DNA from: Mesostigma viride
Lineage: Eukaryota > Streptophyta > Mesostigmatophyceae > Mesostigmatales > Mesostigmataceae
Assembly: GCA_009746045.1 (NCBI GenBank)
Contig: RPFO01000027.1
Location: forward strand, 1,996,202-2,060,201
Reading direction: 5' to 3'
Length of the DNA stretch: 64,000 nt
In this document: positions 1 to 12,100 of the stretch, in pieces
Layout of the letters: every line of letters starts with the position of its first letter
Numbering within the stretch: the stretch's first letter is position 1
The notes under the pieces: model-generated
The model's input: the letters and a program-made list of their open reading frames with translations, nothing else
Told to the model about the DNA's origin: nothing
The model's database searches: none
Position numbers and translations under genes: made by a program

Positions 1-6
1 GCCTAC

Positions 7-149
7 CCAATGGATCCAAACGGGTCGGTGCGGGAAGACGCCTTGCTGGCGATGCGCGTGAGCTTGTGCGGGTGGAGGCCCTCCGCGTGGAACGTGAAGG
101 CCGTTTCTGGGCCGTCGGCGACGCGGATGGGGACAGAGACGCTGACCGC
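7..149 (-). CDS. CFAP65: CFAP65-like exon 14 (last exon inside the window)
   Basis: Acceptor TCGCAG|GCG at 149. 143 nt encode AVSVSVPIRVADGPETAF and run to an apparent donor TTGG|GTAGGC in phase 2 at 7/6. A stop lies in frame just past that donor, so the gene presumably continues in exons beyond the left edge. Confidence 0.65.
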
Positions 150-3100
150 CTGCGAGCAGGTTGAATAATAGGGCAATAGAATAGGGCAAAGGTGACATGA
201 TGGTCGTACCAATAGTCATGTTAGTTCATGCAGAAGGGGGCACAGACGCTCATGACCTGTGCTCGGTGAGTAAAAAGGAAACAAAATAGGAAAAAAAAAA
301 AGTTAACAGAAAGGTACCAGTGAGGCGATGTAGATAATAGTCTTCCAGGAAAAAACAGCTGCAGGAACAACTGTAAACAAAGACCTGAACTACCCCATCA
401 GCCGGGCCCTTGCCTTTGCTTCCATGGACTAAGCAGGGAAAACATGGAACCATTCGAAAAGCACGTCCGGACCTACTACCCTCCCCACCGCTGCCTTCAT
501 GGGCTAAGCTGAGAACACCAAGTGGCAACCTGCGAAGTGACAAGATCCCTCCTCCCTACCTTTGCTTCCATCGGCTGAAAGACCATGTGGAATAGCGCGG
601 CGCGACCCGGGGCCATGGTGACGCTCGGGTTGGAGCAGCGAAGGATGGGGAACCCGTACGAAGCGGCCGCCAGCTGTTCCAACGGGGTCGTGTCCAGCTG
701 GACGGTGACAGGTGTCGCTCCCGCGTTGCGGATCTCCACACCTTGCAGGGGGGGCTGCGCATCGCCGATGGCCACTGGGCGCAGGTGGTGGACCTGGTGG
801 CGTGTGGGAAGGTGTGTGGGGGGGGGAGGTGTAGAAGGGAGAGGCCAGGAAAAGCTTAAGATGCAGGTGGTGGACATGTTGTGGGGGGGTTAAGGGGGAG
901 GGAGAGAGGGGGATTGGAAAGGAGGGAGTGGCCAGGAACAGGCTAGGGGGGAGGGAAGAGAAGGGCAGGCCTTCCCCTTATCCACCCGTACCACAACGAA
1001 TACAGCTGTGCTATGGCTACCATCCCCGCTACCACCACCTGCGATAGTGATATAAGCTACATGCTGCCTCACCTTGCCATACGGCACATGTTTACCATTC
1101 ACTACCATTTACCATACGTCACATGTTTACCATTCGCTACCATTTACCATACACCACATGTTTACCATTCGCTACCATTTGCTACCATTTACCATACGTC
1201 ACATGTTTACCATTCCCTACCATTTAGCATACGCTACATACTGTCTCACCTTGCCGGCAAACTCCAGTGTACTTGTCGGAGGGCCATTGCTGCAGCTGCC
1301 TCTGGTTCATTATGCATAAAGAGACATTGGTGTGTACCTAGAGAGGCATTGGTTCTATTCAATATAAAGAGACATTGGTTATACCTAGAGAGACATTGGT
1401 TCTATTCAATATAAAGAGACATAAGTTATACCTAGAGAGACATTGGTTCTATTCAATATAAAGAGACATTGGTTTGTAACCAAAACGGCTGTATTAGCCG
1501 AGTAAGTATAAGTACCTTGCTGGCAAACTCGATGTACTTGTCGGACGGCCCCAGCGTGCGCCCGAGCATGTCGATGCGGAGCCTCTTCCCCTTGTCGACC
1601 TCCAGCAGGTAGGGCAGCGTGTGAACGCCGTAGTGCTCGTGCCGGTAGGTGAGTGCAATATGAACGCGCTGGCCGGGCTCCAGGCGGCCGTTCGTGGGTT
1701 GTGCCTGCGGTAAGCCAAGTATAGGCGAGGAGTGATGAAGAGTGGAAGAGAGCAGGAAACATGGATTTAATGAGAAGGGGAGGACAACGGGCCGTTCGTG
1801 GGTCGTGCCTGTGGTTATGGAGATGGGGGGGAAGATGAGGGGGGAATTGGCCACGGGGCGGATGAGAGGGTTACGAAGCAGGCAGGGGGGTTCTTATGGA
1901 TGAGGCAAGGGGATCATGGTTGCGCCGTTCGTGGGTCGCGCCTGGCATGGGGATATACAGGGGAAGAGGAAAGAGGCGAGGGGGCAAGTAGAGGAATAAA
2001 GAGGAGGGGGCAAGCACCAGGGCGGTTGTGAGGAGGGCAGGACAAGCGTCAAGGTGACAAAGGTTCGGGAAGGGCAAGGGGATCAGTGGTCGAGGGATAA
2101 GTGGGAGGATATTGCGGCAGGAGCGGAGACTACTGTGGCGTGGGAGGTAAGCTCCATGCACGCAGACGCAAGGGCAAGAGTCGGAAAAGAAAAGCAAGGG
2201 GACCGGAATATCAGAAATATTTGTGTGTGTGTGTAGGCGAGGCGGGGGGAGGGGGGCGCGGATAGTTCCAATAGTGGTTAAACGAGTTTCGTCACACTGT
2301 TGTGTGCGGCCCAACCACCTCGAACCTCGTCCATTCCCGCGTGGTCACTATACTTGACCATGGGGTGGTCACTATACGCATCCTTATGGTCACTATAGCA
2401 CGGAATATGGTCACTGTATCCCCACCCCACCCACCTGTATCAGCCGGTTCTCGATGACATACTCCTCGTGCCTCTCCTGCGCGCCGTCAGGCTCCAGTGT
2501 CTCCACCCAGCGCTCGATGCCCTCCGGTCGAGAGTCGCCGCGCCGCTTGAGGCGCCAGCAGGTGGGGAACCGGCCTGTGTTCTCGACCAGAAGGTGGATT
2601 ACCGTGTCATCCTCGTCAACTTGGCGTGCGCCCAGATCGAGCGTGAGCGCCTGGGGAGGGGGACAAGGGACGAGAGGGGGAGATGAGAGGGGGGAGATGA
2701 GAGGGGGGGGTGAGAGGGGGGGGTGAGAGGGAGGAGTAGAAGGGATGAGAGGGGCGAGGGGAAGAGGGGGGAGAAGGAGAAGGGATGAGAGGGGGGGGGA
2801 GAGGGGGGAGTAGAAGGGATGAGAGGGGCGAGGGGAAGAGGGGGGAGAAGGAGAAGGGATGAGAGGGGGGGGGGGGCGAGAGGGGCGGAGAGGGGGGGCA
2901 GAAGGCGGGAGAGGGGGGTCATGAGAAAAAGGGCAGTAGGAAAAGGGGGGTGAAGGAGAAGGGGGGAAAGTTTACTGTCTTGAAGGATTTGGCGGGAGGA
3001 GACGGAAGCAAAGAAGAGCAAGGAGGGAGGGGGGGGAGAGAAAAGGAGCCAGGAGGGCGGGGCAGCAGAACACAAGCGCATGAGGAGGGCGTACAGAAGG

Positions 3101-6100
3101 AGAAGAGGACAGGAGAGGAGACAGGGAGAAGGCAGGCACCATCGCAAGTGTGACGAGAGGAAGGCAGATAGCATGGTGAGGAAAGGAGGGTGGATAACGT
3201 GGCGACGAAGAAGGGTGGAGGAAAGAAGAGGTGACGGTTAGCCGGGAAAAAGAAAAGAGGGAGGAGGGAGGAAAGAGGATCTCAGGCTGGTTGATCAGGG
3301 TCTCGCGAGGGGGAGGGGAGGGAGGAGGAGACGATGGACTCCCACACTTTGGGAAGCCAGCCCCTTTCCTAGCCCCCAAAACGCCCCAAAGGATCCCCCC
3401 CAGGTGACGTTCCGCTCGGGAACAACGGAAAGGGAAACGTTGAAACCCAGATAGGGACATCCTCTGCCCAGGGCAAACAACCCACCTGGCCCACCAGCAG
3501 CAAGACGCAGTGTCCACCAAAAAAGGTCAGCCCCCCACCACAACACTAGTGAACGAGAAAGGAATCATCAGTGTCAAGGGAGAGAGTCGTACGGCGCACC
3601 TGGCCCGCCAGCAGCGACAGGCAGTGCTCCACCGTGAGGTCCGCCCCTTCCCGGCTGCGCATCTCCTCCTCCACCGGCGAGGGTGCGGACGCCAGCTCCG
3701 CGTTGAGGGCGTTCAACCCCAGCTGGCGCCAGAGCTGCACCTTGGACTTGCGTTCGGCACGCGCATCCACCACGAGGAGGCAGGGGTAGGAGGCAAGGCC
3801 GTGCACGTCCAGGGTGGGGGGGGCGGCGCTGGTCTCTTCGGGCCCACCGAAGCCGCCCTCGTGGAGCCGTGACGGCGGCAGCACCTGGTTGGGGGGGAAC
3901 AGGAAGAAGACGGGGTCCCAGTTGGTGGATGAAGGGGGTAGAGCAGGAAAGAAAGCAGTACAGTCGACCTAATAGCGTAGCTTGAGCTTGGTTACAGCGT
4001 AGGTCTAGTGGGGGCCAAATGAGAGGCAGGTTGGTTGGTCAGATGGGTGGCAAGGCTAATAATGATCAATGACCAATAAAATCTACTACAGTTACCAGCA
4101 CACAGTCACTCAAGTATGTGCACCGATCGCTATTGTGATTTCGCTGCCATCGTCATGCATCAATTTAATCCATGCCGCTACTCGGGTATCGACCTCACTC
4201 ACCTGCGAGAACGACTGCGCGGTCACTGTTACTTGAGTATAGGCATCGCTCACCTGCGGAGAGCGACTGCTCACCTGCGGAGAGCGAATGCTCACCTGCG
4301 GAGAGCGACTGCTCACCTGCGGAGAGCGACTGCTCACCTGCGGAGAGCGACTGCTCACCTGCGGAGAGCGAATGCTCACCTGCGAGAGCGACTGCTCTCC
4401 TGCGGAGAGCGACTGCTCACCTGCGGAGAGCGACTGCTCACCTGCGGAGAGCGACTGCTCACCTGCGGAGAGCGACTGCTCACCTGCGAGAGCGACTGCT
4501 CACCTGCGAGAGCGACTGCGCGGTCACGGCGCTCTTCTCCCTCAGCGCACACGTCACGCGGAACGCTAGGGGTCCCCTCGCCATGGGCCGGTAGGTGAGC
4601 GTGACGGTCAGGCTCGTGCGCGCCGTGATGTTGCCACGCGCGGGAGACAGAGTGGGCAGCTTGGAGGGGTCGGGGGCTGGGCGGTGGGGGGGAGGGGCAG
4701 AGGATGCAATACGAGTGCTATGGTAAGATAGCTGGCAGCGGTCGGGGGCTGGACCGTTGAGGGGGGGACAAAGAAGGGGGGTGAACACAGATGATGATAT
4801 CCGACGATAGCCGCCACGAATCGGGGCTGGTCCTTTGATGATGCGTGGGCACAGTACGCACAGAGAGGGTTATGGAAAGATGGCTTGCAGGGATCGAGGG
4901 TTGGTCGGCAGAGTAGTTGAAGGAGGGTAAATATAAGGGTAAATGTAAGGGTGCCAGTAACAGCAGACAAAGGGTTATATCATCACTATGACACGGTGGT
5001 CGAGATATTGCAAGGTAACTGGGAGCAGTCGGGGGCTGCCAGTTGAAAGGGAGGGAGGGGCAGGGGCAAAGTATTCACAGAAACCATGAGCCGCATTCAT
5101 GGTGGTGTCGTAAGATAGCTGGGTGGAGTCTTTAGCTGGTAACCGACTATTACTATAATTCATTCACCAAAAGTGCCAAGAACCCCATTTTGGCGTGTAG
5201 CGGGGGCAAAAGCGGCTGACGCCCTTCACCTCCTATGTATGTCAGGGTATCATCAGGTCGTTTCCTATGACATACTAGCAGCAGCTCATAGTCACTGTAC
5301 GAAATGACACTTGTGCAGCATCAATGTGACCACACATTGCACCACCTCGGACCAGCGACCTCCTCCACCTCGAATGCCGAAGTTATCCCCAGCTCGTTCT
5401 CAATGGGGTACATAGGCACTATATACTAGTCGTCAGGATGACCTAACTTAGCAAGTGCCCATATACTATGCCCATATACTGTGCCCATATGCTGTGCCCA
5501 TATACTGTGGTACAATGAGACACTAGAACTGTATCATCGTGGCAGTATTGTGCCATCACGTACCAGCGACCTCCTCCACCTCCAAAATCGAAGGTATCCG
5601 CAACTCGTTGTCGATTGGGATGCATGACAGCTCGTAGTCCACGCCACCGCTACCCTTGTTCGTTAGAGTGAACGTCTTAGTGACCGTCTCGCCCACGATG
5701 ACGTCATCCAGGCTGAGCACAGGAGGGTTGATTACCAGCGTTCGCCCCACGCCCTCCCCCACCAGGGTGAGCACCACACGGGTACCGTCATCGGCCCCGG
5801 AGGCACCGGACCGGTTACCGCCAGCCCCCGTCCCCATCCCGTGGATGTGGCAGGGGATGTTAAGGGAGTACTTGCGTTCGGCCTGCGGCGTGAGCACCCA
5901 CGTCAGGTCGACTGTCTGTGGGTCGGGAATGCCAGGGGGAGGGGGTGGGGGCATTCAGAGAGGGGGGCGAAGGATCATAAAGGGTATAGGCGTGGGCGAG
6001 GTTAATCGCAGGTGGGATTGACCAGGTTGCCAGTCTACTGTTAGTAATAAGAACTGTTTAGCAAGTGTCTTATGATAGCAATGGAGGTTGTTGATATGGC

Positions 6101-9100
6101 GAAAAGAGGCAGGGCGTGGTTAAGGGCGGCACTTACAGGATGCAGGACATGATCGCTACATCCTCTCGACATCAGGCCAGTCATGACATGCGCCATGGCT
6201 TCCTTTATTCATCATCCCTACCAGATACATACATGCACATATTAATTTGATTTACATGGATATATGTGGGGCTAACGTACATGGGGGGCCAGTCGTACGT
6301 GGGGGGCTAACGGTTAGGGTGCATTATCAACAGACACCTACGACCTGAAGTGGAGACATGATAAATCTCACTAAAACTCTTATGTCATTAAGTCTTATGA
6401 CATTGTACGTCTTGTGTTGAGTCTTAAGTCTTAGGTAAAGGCTTAGGTTAAGTCATATGAAATCATAAGTCTTATGTTAACGCTTCTGTTAAGTCTTACG
6501 CCAGCACAAGTCGGGATTACGTACCTCTCCCCCCCGCAGTAACCCCGCGTGGGGTTCGACCGTCACCGCATTCCTCAGCTTGCTGGGCACCACCCACTCA
6601 AACGTTAGGGGGACCCGTGAGCTGTTGGTCATAGGGATCGTTCTACTGGACGCTGTACCCACACCCGTAGGCTTGAAGAACAGCTGGGTCACGCCGCCGT
6701 CGCCGTTGCTGTTGTTGCCGCTGGCGGACACACCGCTGGGCGCGCCTAGGCGCACCGTCGGCACAAAGCCTTTCCCGGAGAGGGGGAGCTCGAGCACGTT
6801 GGCCTGAGGAAGGGGAGGGGGAAGGGAAGACGGGTGGATCAAGGATGGAAGGGGTGGGGTTGTTGAAATGAGTCTGGAGATAAGGGGATTGAAGGGGCAG
6901 GGGTGCGCTCGAGCACCTTGGCCTGCCGAAGGGGGTTGGGGTTGGGGTTAAATCGAGGTTGGAGTAAAGGGTTGGTAAGGGAGGGGAAAGGAGGTTGCCA
7001 TGAGGGTGGGCAAAGGGGGCATGGAAAAGGGGGAAAGGAAGGGATGAGGTTGGCCTGAAAGCAATTAAAAAAGGGTGGGAAGGGACGAGAGCGAGATTTC
7101 GATTGAGACTAAATTAGCCAAAATGAGAATACGATCATTTAAATGAGAGCACGCGCACCTGAATGCGCTCTGAGGACGTGGATTTGAACATAAACATTGC
7201 AAACTAGCCTCTATAGACCAATACCAAGCCCCCACAGCAGGCCTCACCTTGGTCCCATTCAGCATGCACAACGCCACGTCGCGCGCCGGCCGGTCATCCC
7301 TGGCAAAGAACTTGAACACGATTAGCGCAAACGAGTGCGGCTGGACAACGCCAAAGACAGGGCTGCAAGAGAATGGCCGCTGGGAGGGCGCATATGCCAA
7401 GGGCGAGGAGGAAGCGTCAGCACTAGCATTCCCTCCCGGGCCGCCGCGGGCGTTGCTCCCGCTGCCTCCGGATTGGTTCTCCAGGCGCCAGTTTGTGAAC
7501 TCGAACATAACGGGCGTGTCGCCCCCGTTGGTGAGGGCGACGGTCGCGTGGGAGGTGCCCCCCACGTGGCACGGCGGGAAGCATAACCGGCGGAGGGAGA
7601 AGGAGGCCTTGGGCATGAACTCCTCGCGGCCGGAGGCAAACGTGTGGCCCAGGACGCGCACAGCCTGCGGGTATTCATGAGGTGAAGGTGAGCGGGTATC
7701 GGTGAAGCGTGGCACAGCATGGTTAGCCAATTAGGGATGGTTTAGGTCAACGCAGGCTATCCTCATGACTACTGAGGTGGTCGACGACACGCACAGCCTG
7801 CGGGGCATGGAGCGTGTGTTCGTGCACTATTCAAGTGCAGAAAAAGAGATGGTTAAGTTTTGAGACAGAGTCAGCATGCATCAGGAGGATTATCCTGGTA
7901 CAGGAATGCATCAGGAGGATTCTATTAGTACACTAATACCAGCATCCACGGTGGCACGGACGCTTCCTCCCTCACCAAAAAACTTGGGCGCGAACACACC
8001 CACTGTAGACAACCATGCTTGCCTGCACTAGGCACTCAGGGCGGCACGAAATCTGTTTCCGCAATCAACCAAGCCGCTGGGAAGCTGTGTCCGGCTGTTT
8101 CGGTCGCCATGGGAAAGGACCGCATCGACTTCCTAGGACCAAGCATGGCAACTTTATTTGTGCATCACATGCCTACCGTTCATAACTAGCATTAAGACCA
8201 CAAGTAGCATTGGACCAAGCATGCCAGGTTTGATTGTGCATCACATGCCTACCGTTCATAACTAGCATTAAGACCATAAGTAACATAGGACCAAGCATAG
8301 CAAGTTAAACGGTACACCACATGCCCACCGTTCATAACTAACGGTGCTCACCTGCACCCAGGGCGGCACAAAGTTTTCCTCCGTGGCCGTGTGAAATGAG
8401 CGCATCTGCTTGAGGCACGCGACGCACTCCAGCTCCGCCACAAAGTACGCGTTGTCACGGTCAGGGCGGAACGAGACCCGGAAATCCGCCGATTCGCCGG
8501 CCTTCAAATCCGCTGTCTCGGGAAACACTACAAACGGACTGGGAACTTTACTACCCCCCGCCCCACCCCCATTCGTGACCCTCCCCGTTGCCGTCTCGAT
8601 CCCCTTCCCGCTCCCCTGCTTCCCCGGCAAAACCGCGGGGCCCGCCCCACCGCCCGGCTGGGGCAGCGACCAGCACACGGTAACCTTGGCCACGGTCAAG
8701 TTGGTCACAGTGACCGTGCGGGGGTCCCCCGCGCGAAGCCGCGAGCCGACTCCGAAATTGATCGCCTGACAGCTCAGCGAGACCGGGGGCGACTTGGCAT
8801 CCCCAGGCTCTGAGGGGAACACTGCGGGCCACGCCTCGGCTTCATCCTCCCCCACGTTCCCTTCCTCATCACTCGTGTGGGAGTCGGAGTAGCGGGGGGA
8901 CAGCAGCTGGAGGCCCTTCGGCGTCGTGCCCCCCTCGGTGGTTGCGTCGTCGCCGTCCCCCTCGGACGCCCCCGGGCCACCCCAGTTGGAGGCACGCTTG
9001 GCGGCGGGGAGACCCGTGCCAGAGGATGCACGGCTCAGCCGGGTGGCGCTGGGGGACGCCGCGGCCGAGTCGGCGCCACTGATTTTGACTTGAGACGCGC

Positions 9101-12100
9101 GGGGGGTCACGCCGGTCTCTGACGGTCGCTTTTCGGATGGAGGGACGAGCTGCAACTCACTGTTTGCGGGGGGGGGGGGGGGGGGGGGGGGGGAGGGTTT
9201 GCGAGGGGGAGAAGGAGTTGGGTATAAAAGGGCACGTTAGGTAGGCCAAGGGGCACGTTAGGTACACATAGGCACGTTAGGTAGGCCAAGGGGCACGTTA
9301 GGTACACATAGGCACGTTAGGTAGGCCAAGGGGCACGTTAGGTACACATAGGCACGTTAGGTAGGCCAAGGGGCACGTTAGGTACACATAGGCACGTTAG
9401 GTAGGCCAAGGGGCACGTTAGGTACACATAGGCACGTTAGGTAGGCCAAGGGGCACGTTAGGTACACATAGGCACGTTAGGTAGGCCAAGGGGCACGTTA
9501 GGTAGGCAAGAGGGAACATTAGATAGGTAAACGGGCATTATTCGCGGATCATCCATGTTGGATTTGAGGGCCATCCATAATGGATCTGGCCACAGTCTGG
9601 CCCGCACCTATACAATGGAGTAGCTTACCCCCTTGTGAGGGCCTGTCGACACGCGTCCATGTGCCGCTGGCCCAAAGGATGTAGCCAACATAACTCACCA
9701 CGCCATGACCACGACCAGGATGGTTTGTCTTACCCTAATGCTAGCGCTGGTCTCACCCCTTTGCGAGCACCTGCTGGTACGCATCCACGTGGCGCTGCCC
9801 AAACGGGAACGGCCCCCTCATGCATTACCACAACATTACCGCCACATCACCAAAACATTACCACAACCAGGGGGGCTTGTCTTACCCCTTTGCGAGCACC
9901 TACCGGTACGCATCCACGTGGCGCTGCCCAAACGGGAACGGTCCCCTCATGTATTACCACAACATTACCGCAACATCACCAAAACATTACCACAACCAGG
10001 GGGGCTTGTCTTACCCCTTTGCAAGCGCCTGCCGGTACGCATCCACGTGGCGCTGCCCAAATGGGAACGGACGCTTCTTGGCGGTGTACCCCGTGCCCAT
10101 CGTGTCGACCACCAGCGGTGACGCGTCCTTGACGAGCAGCACCATGCGGCGGTAGAAGTTGACCGCCTCGCCGGGTGCAAAGGTCATCGTCACGTTGATA
10201 GAGCTGCCAGCTGGCACGGTGGCCACACTACAGTCGAGCTGGGGGGCGAAGGGCAAGGGGGGGAAGAGGGGAAGGGGGGAGAGAGGGAGGGGGGAAGAGA
10301 GGGGGAAGAGAGGGGATGGAGGGGAGGGGAGGGGGGAAGAGGAGGGGGGGGGGGGGAGAGGTGGGTTAGACAGGCGAGAAGCAAAACACAGGTAGGAAGA
10401 AGTTAAGGGGGTGCGATGGGTGAGATAAGATAAGGGTTTGGGATGGGTGAGGGTTGGGGGGGGCGAAGAGGTAGGAAGCGGGTAAGGGGTGGAATGGGTC
10501 AGAAGGGGAGAGGGATAGCGAGGCAAGGGCGGCGCATCCACGAAGGGCATGAGGCACTGTTGCGTCAGAAGGCGTTCCAACAGGTAGTGCAATGAAGGAG
10601 TTGCAACAGGTAGAATACTCAAAGCGATACATACAGAAGGTGTGCAGAAGGTGTTGTGTCCGAGATGGTGTTGCAATAGGTAGGTTACTAGAGGCAACAC
10701 AGAAGGTTTTGTACTAAAGATGGTGTTGCAATAGGTAGGTTACTAGAGGCAACGCAGAAGGTGGTGTGCTCAGATGGTGTTGCAATAGGTAGGTTACTAG
10801 GGGCAACGCAGAAGGTGGTGTGCTCAGATGGTGTTGCAATAGGTAGGTTACTAGAGGCAACGCCGAAGGTAACGTGCTGAGGGCGTTGCGAGAGACAGCA
10901 GACGGAGGGCGTCGCAAAAAGTGGCACATTGAAGGCTATTAGTACAGTTATTCATCAGGAAGCTAGCGTGCTGAGAACATCGCACAAGGTGGCATGCCCA
11001 GTACGTTGCGGGAGTCAGCATACCCGCACGGTGCCACCAGGATCGGCCAGGAACTGGACTTGCGCGGGGATGTTGGCCGGGTTGGTCACCGTGAGCGTGC
11101 GCACGGCGGTCCCGCCCACCTCCACGTCCCCAAAGTTCACTGAGCGGGGCCGCACGGACAGCACGGTGCCGACCGCGTTGCCGCTGAGCCGCAGGTGGGA
11201 CCGCGCGGTGCCTGTGCCAGCTGTCACTATGAAGGTCTCCGAGGAGAAGGTGTCGGTGGAGGTGGGCGAGTAGATGACCTGGGGGGGGAAGGGGGGGGGA
11301 GGGTGAAAGGGTGGGTGGGTGGAAGGGGGGCAGGGGGCGGGGCGCGGCGGGGCCCAGTGCCCAGAGATGTGATGGATCGTCAAAAGAGATCATGCTTGGG
11401 GTCTGGGGCTGAAGATGATCCGGGAATGAGTAGGGGGACTACCCATAAGAGACGATGCGTTCACGTCCATCTCTTCTGCTTCTCCCAGCATCATCGCGAT
11501 ACTGTGTGACTTCACATGGCCTCGCGGTTCACATCCATCACATGCTGTGTGACACGTCCCATGGCCTCGTGATTCTATACATCTTGGCACCAGGTCCCCC
11601 ACCCGAAAGGGTCATCGATAAGTAACTAACATCGCTTGCAAGGACACCTAAATTTTATAGATGTTCTCAGCTAATTCTAGTAGTACAGAAGCTCCTTCTG
11701 AGTCTTTCCCATTTCTCGCTCTTTTAAAAATTGCATAGTTGTATACTGCTTGTTCTAAACAAGCCTTAAGCTCCGTACGCACCTTCACAAGTCGCGGCCG
11801 CCCCCCCAGAGGAATAAGCTATTTGCTGGGCAGCATCGCCTACGCCCGCTTACCCCATCACACGCCTAACAAGCCTCAGGCACTTGACCCACCTTGACAT
11901 TCATTCAGTCAATGTGTCTATTCACTAATCTCACACCCCTTCACATTCATTCAGTATATGTGTCTAGTCATTAATCCCACCCCCCTTCATATTCATTCAG
12001 TCTATGTGTCTAGTCATTAATCTTACCCACCTTGAGATTCATTCAGTCTATGTGTCTATTCAGTCATCTCACCCACCTTCACATTCATTCAGTATATGTG

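Noticed and set aside
1013-1414. ORF with HTPHVYHSLPF-type repeats
   Set aside because: Translation of the 35-bp and 47-bp intronic minisatellites on the non-transcribed strand.
2599-3174. Leu/Pro/Ser-rich minus ORF of 191 codons
   Set aside because: Low-complexity translation of the homopurine/homopyrimidine intron tract.
4110-4598. RSPQVSS / ERLLTCG repeat proteins
   Set aside because: Shadow ORFs of the 21-bp intron repeat. The coding frame of exon 9 reaches a stop within a few codons of the first repeat.
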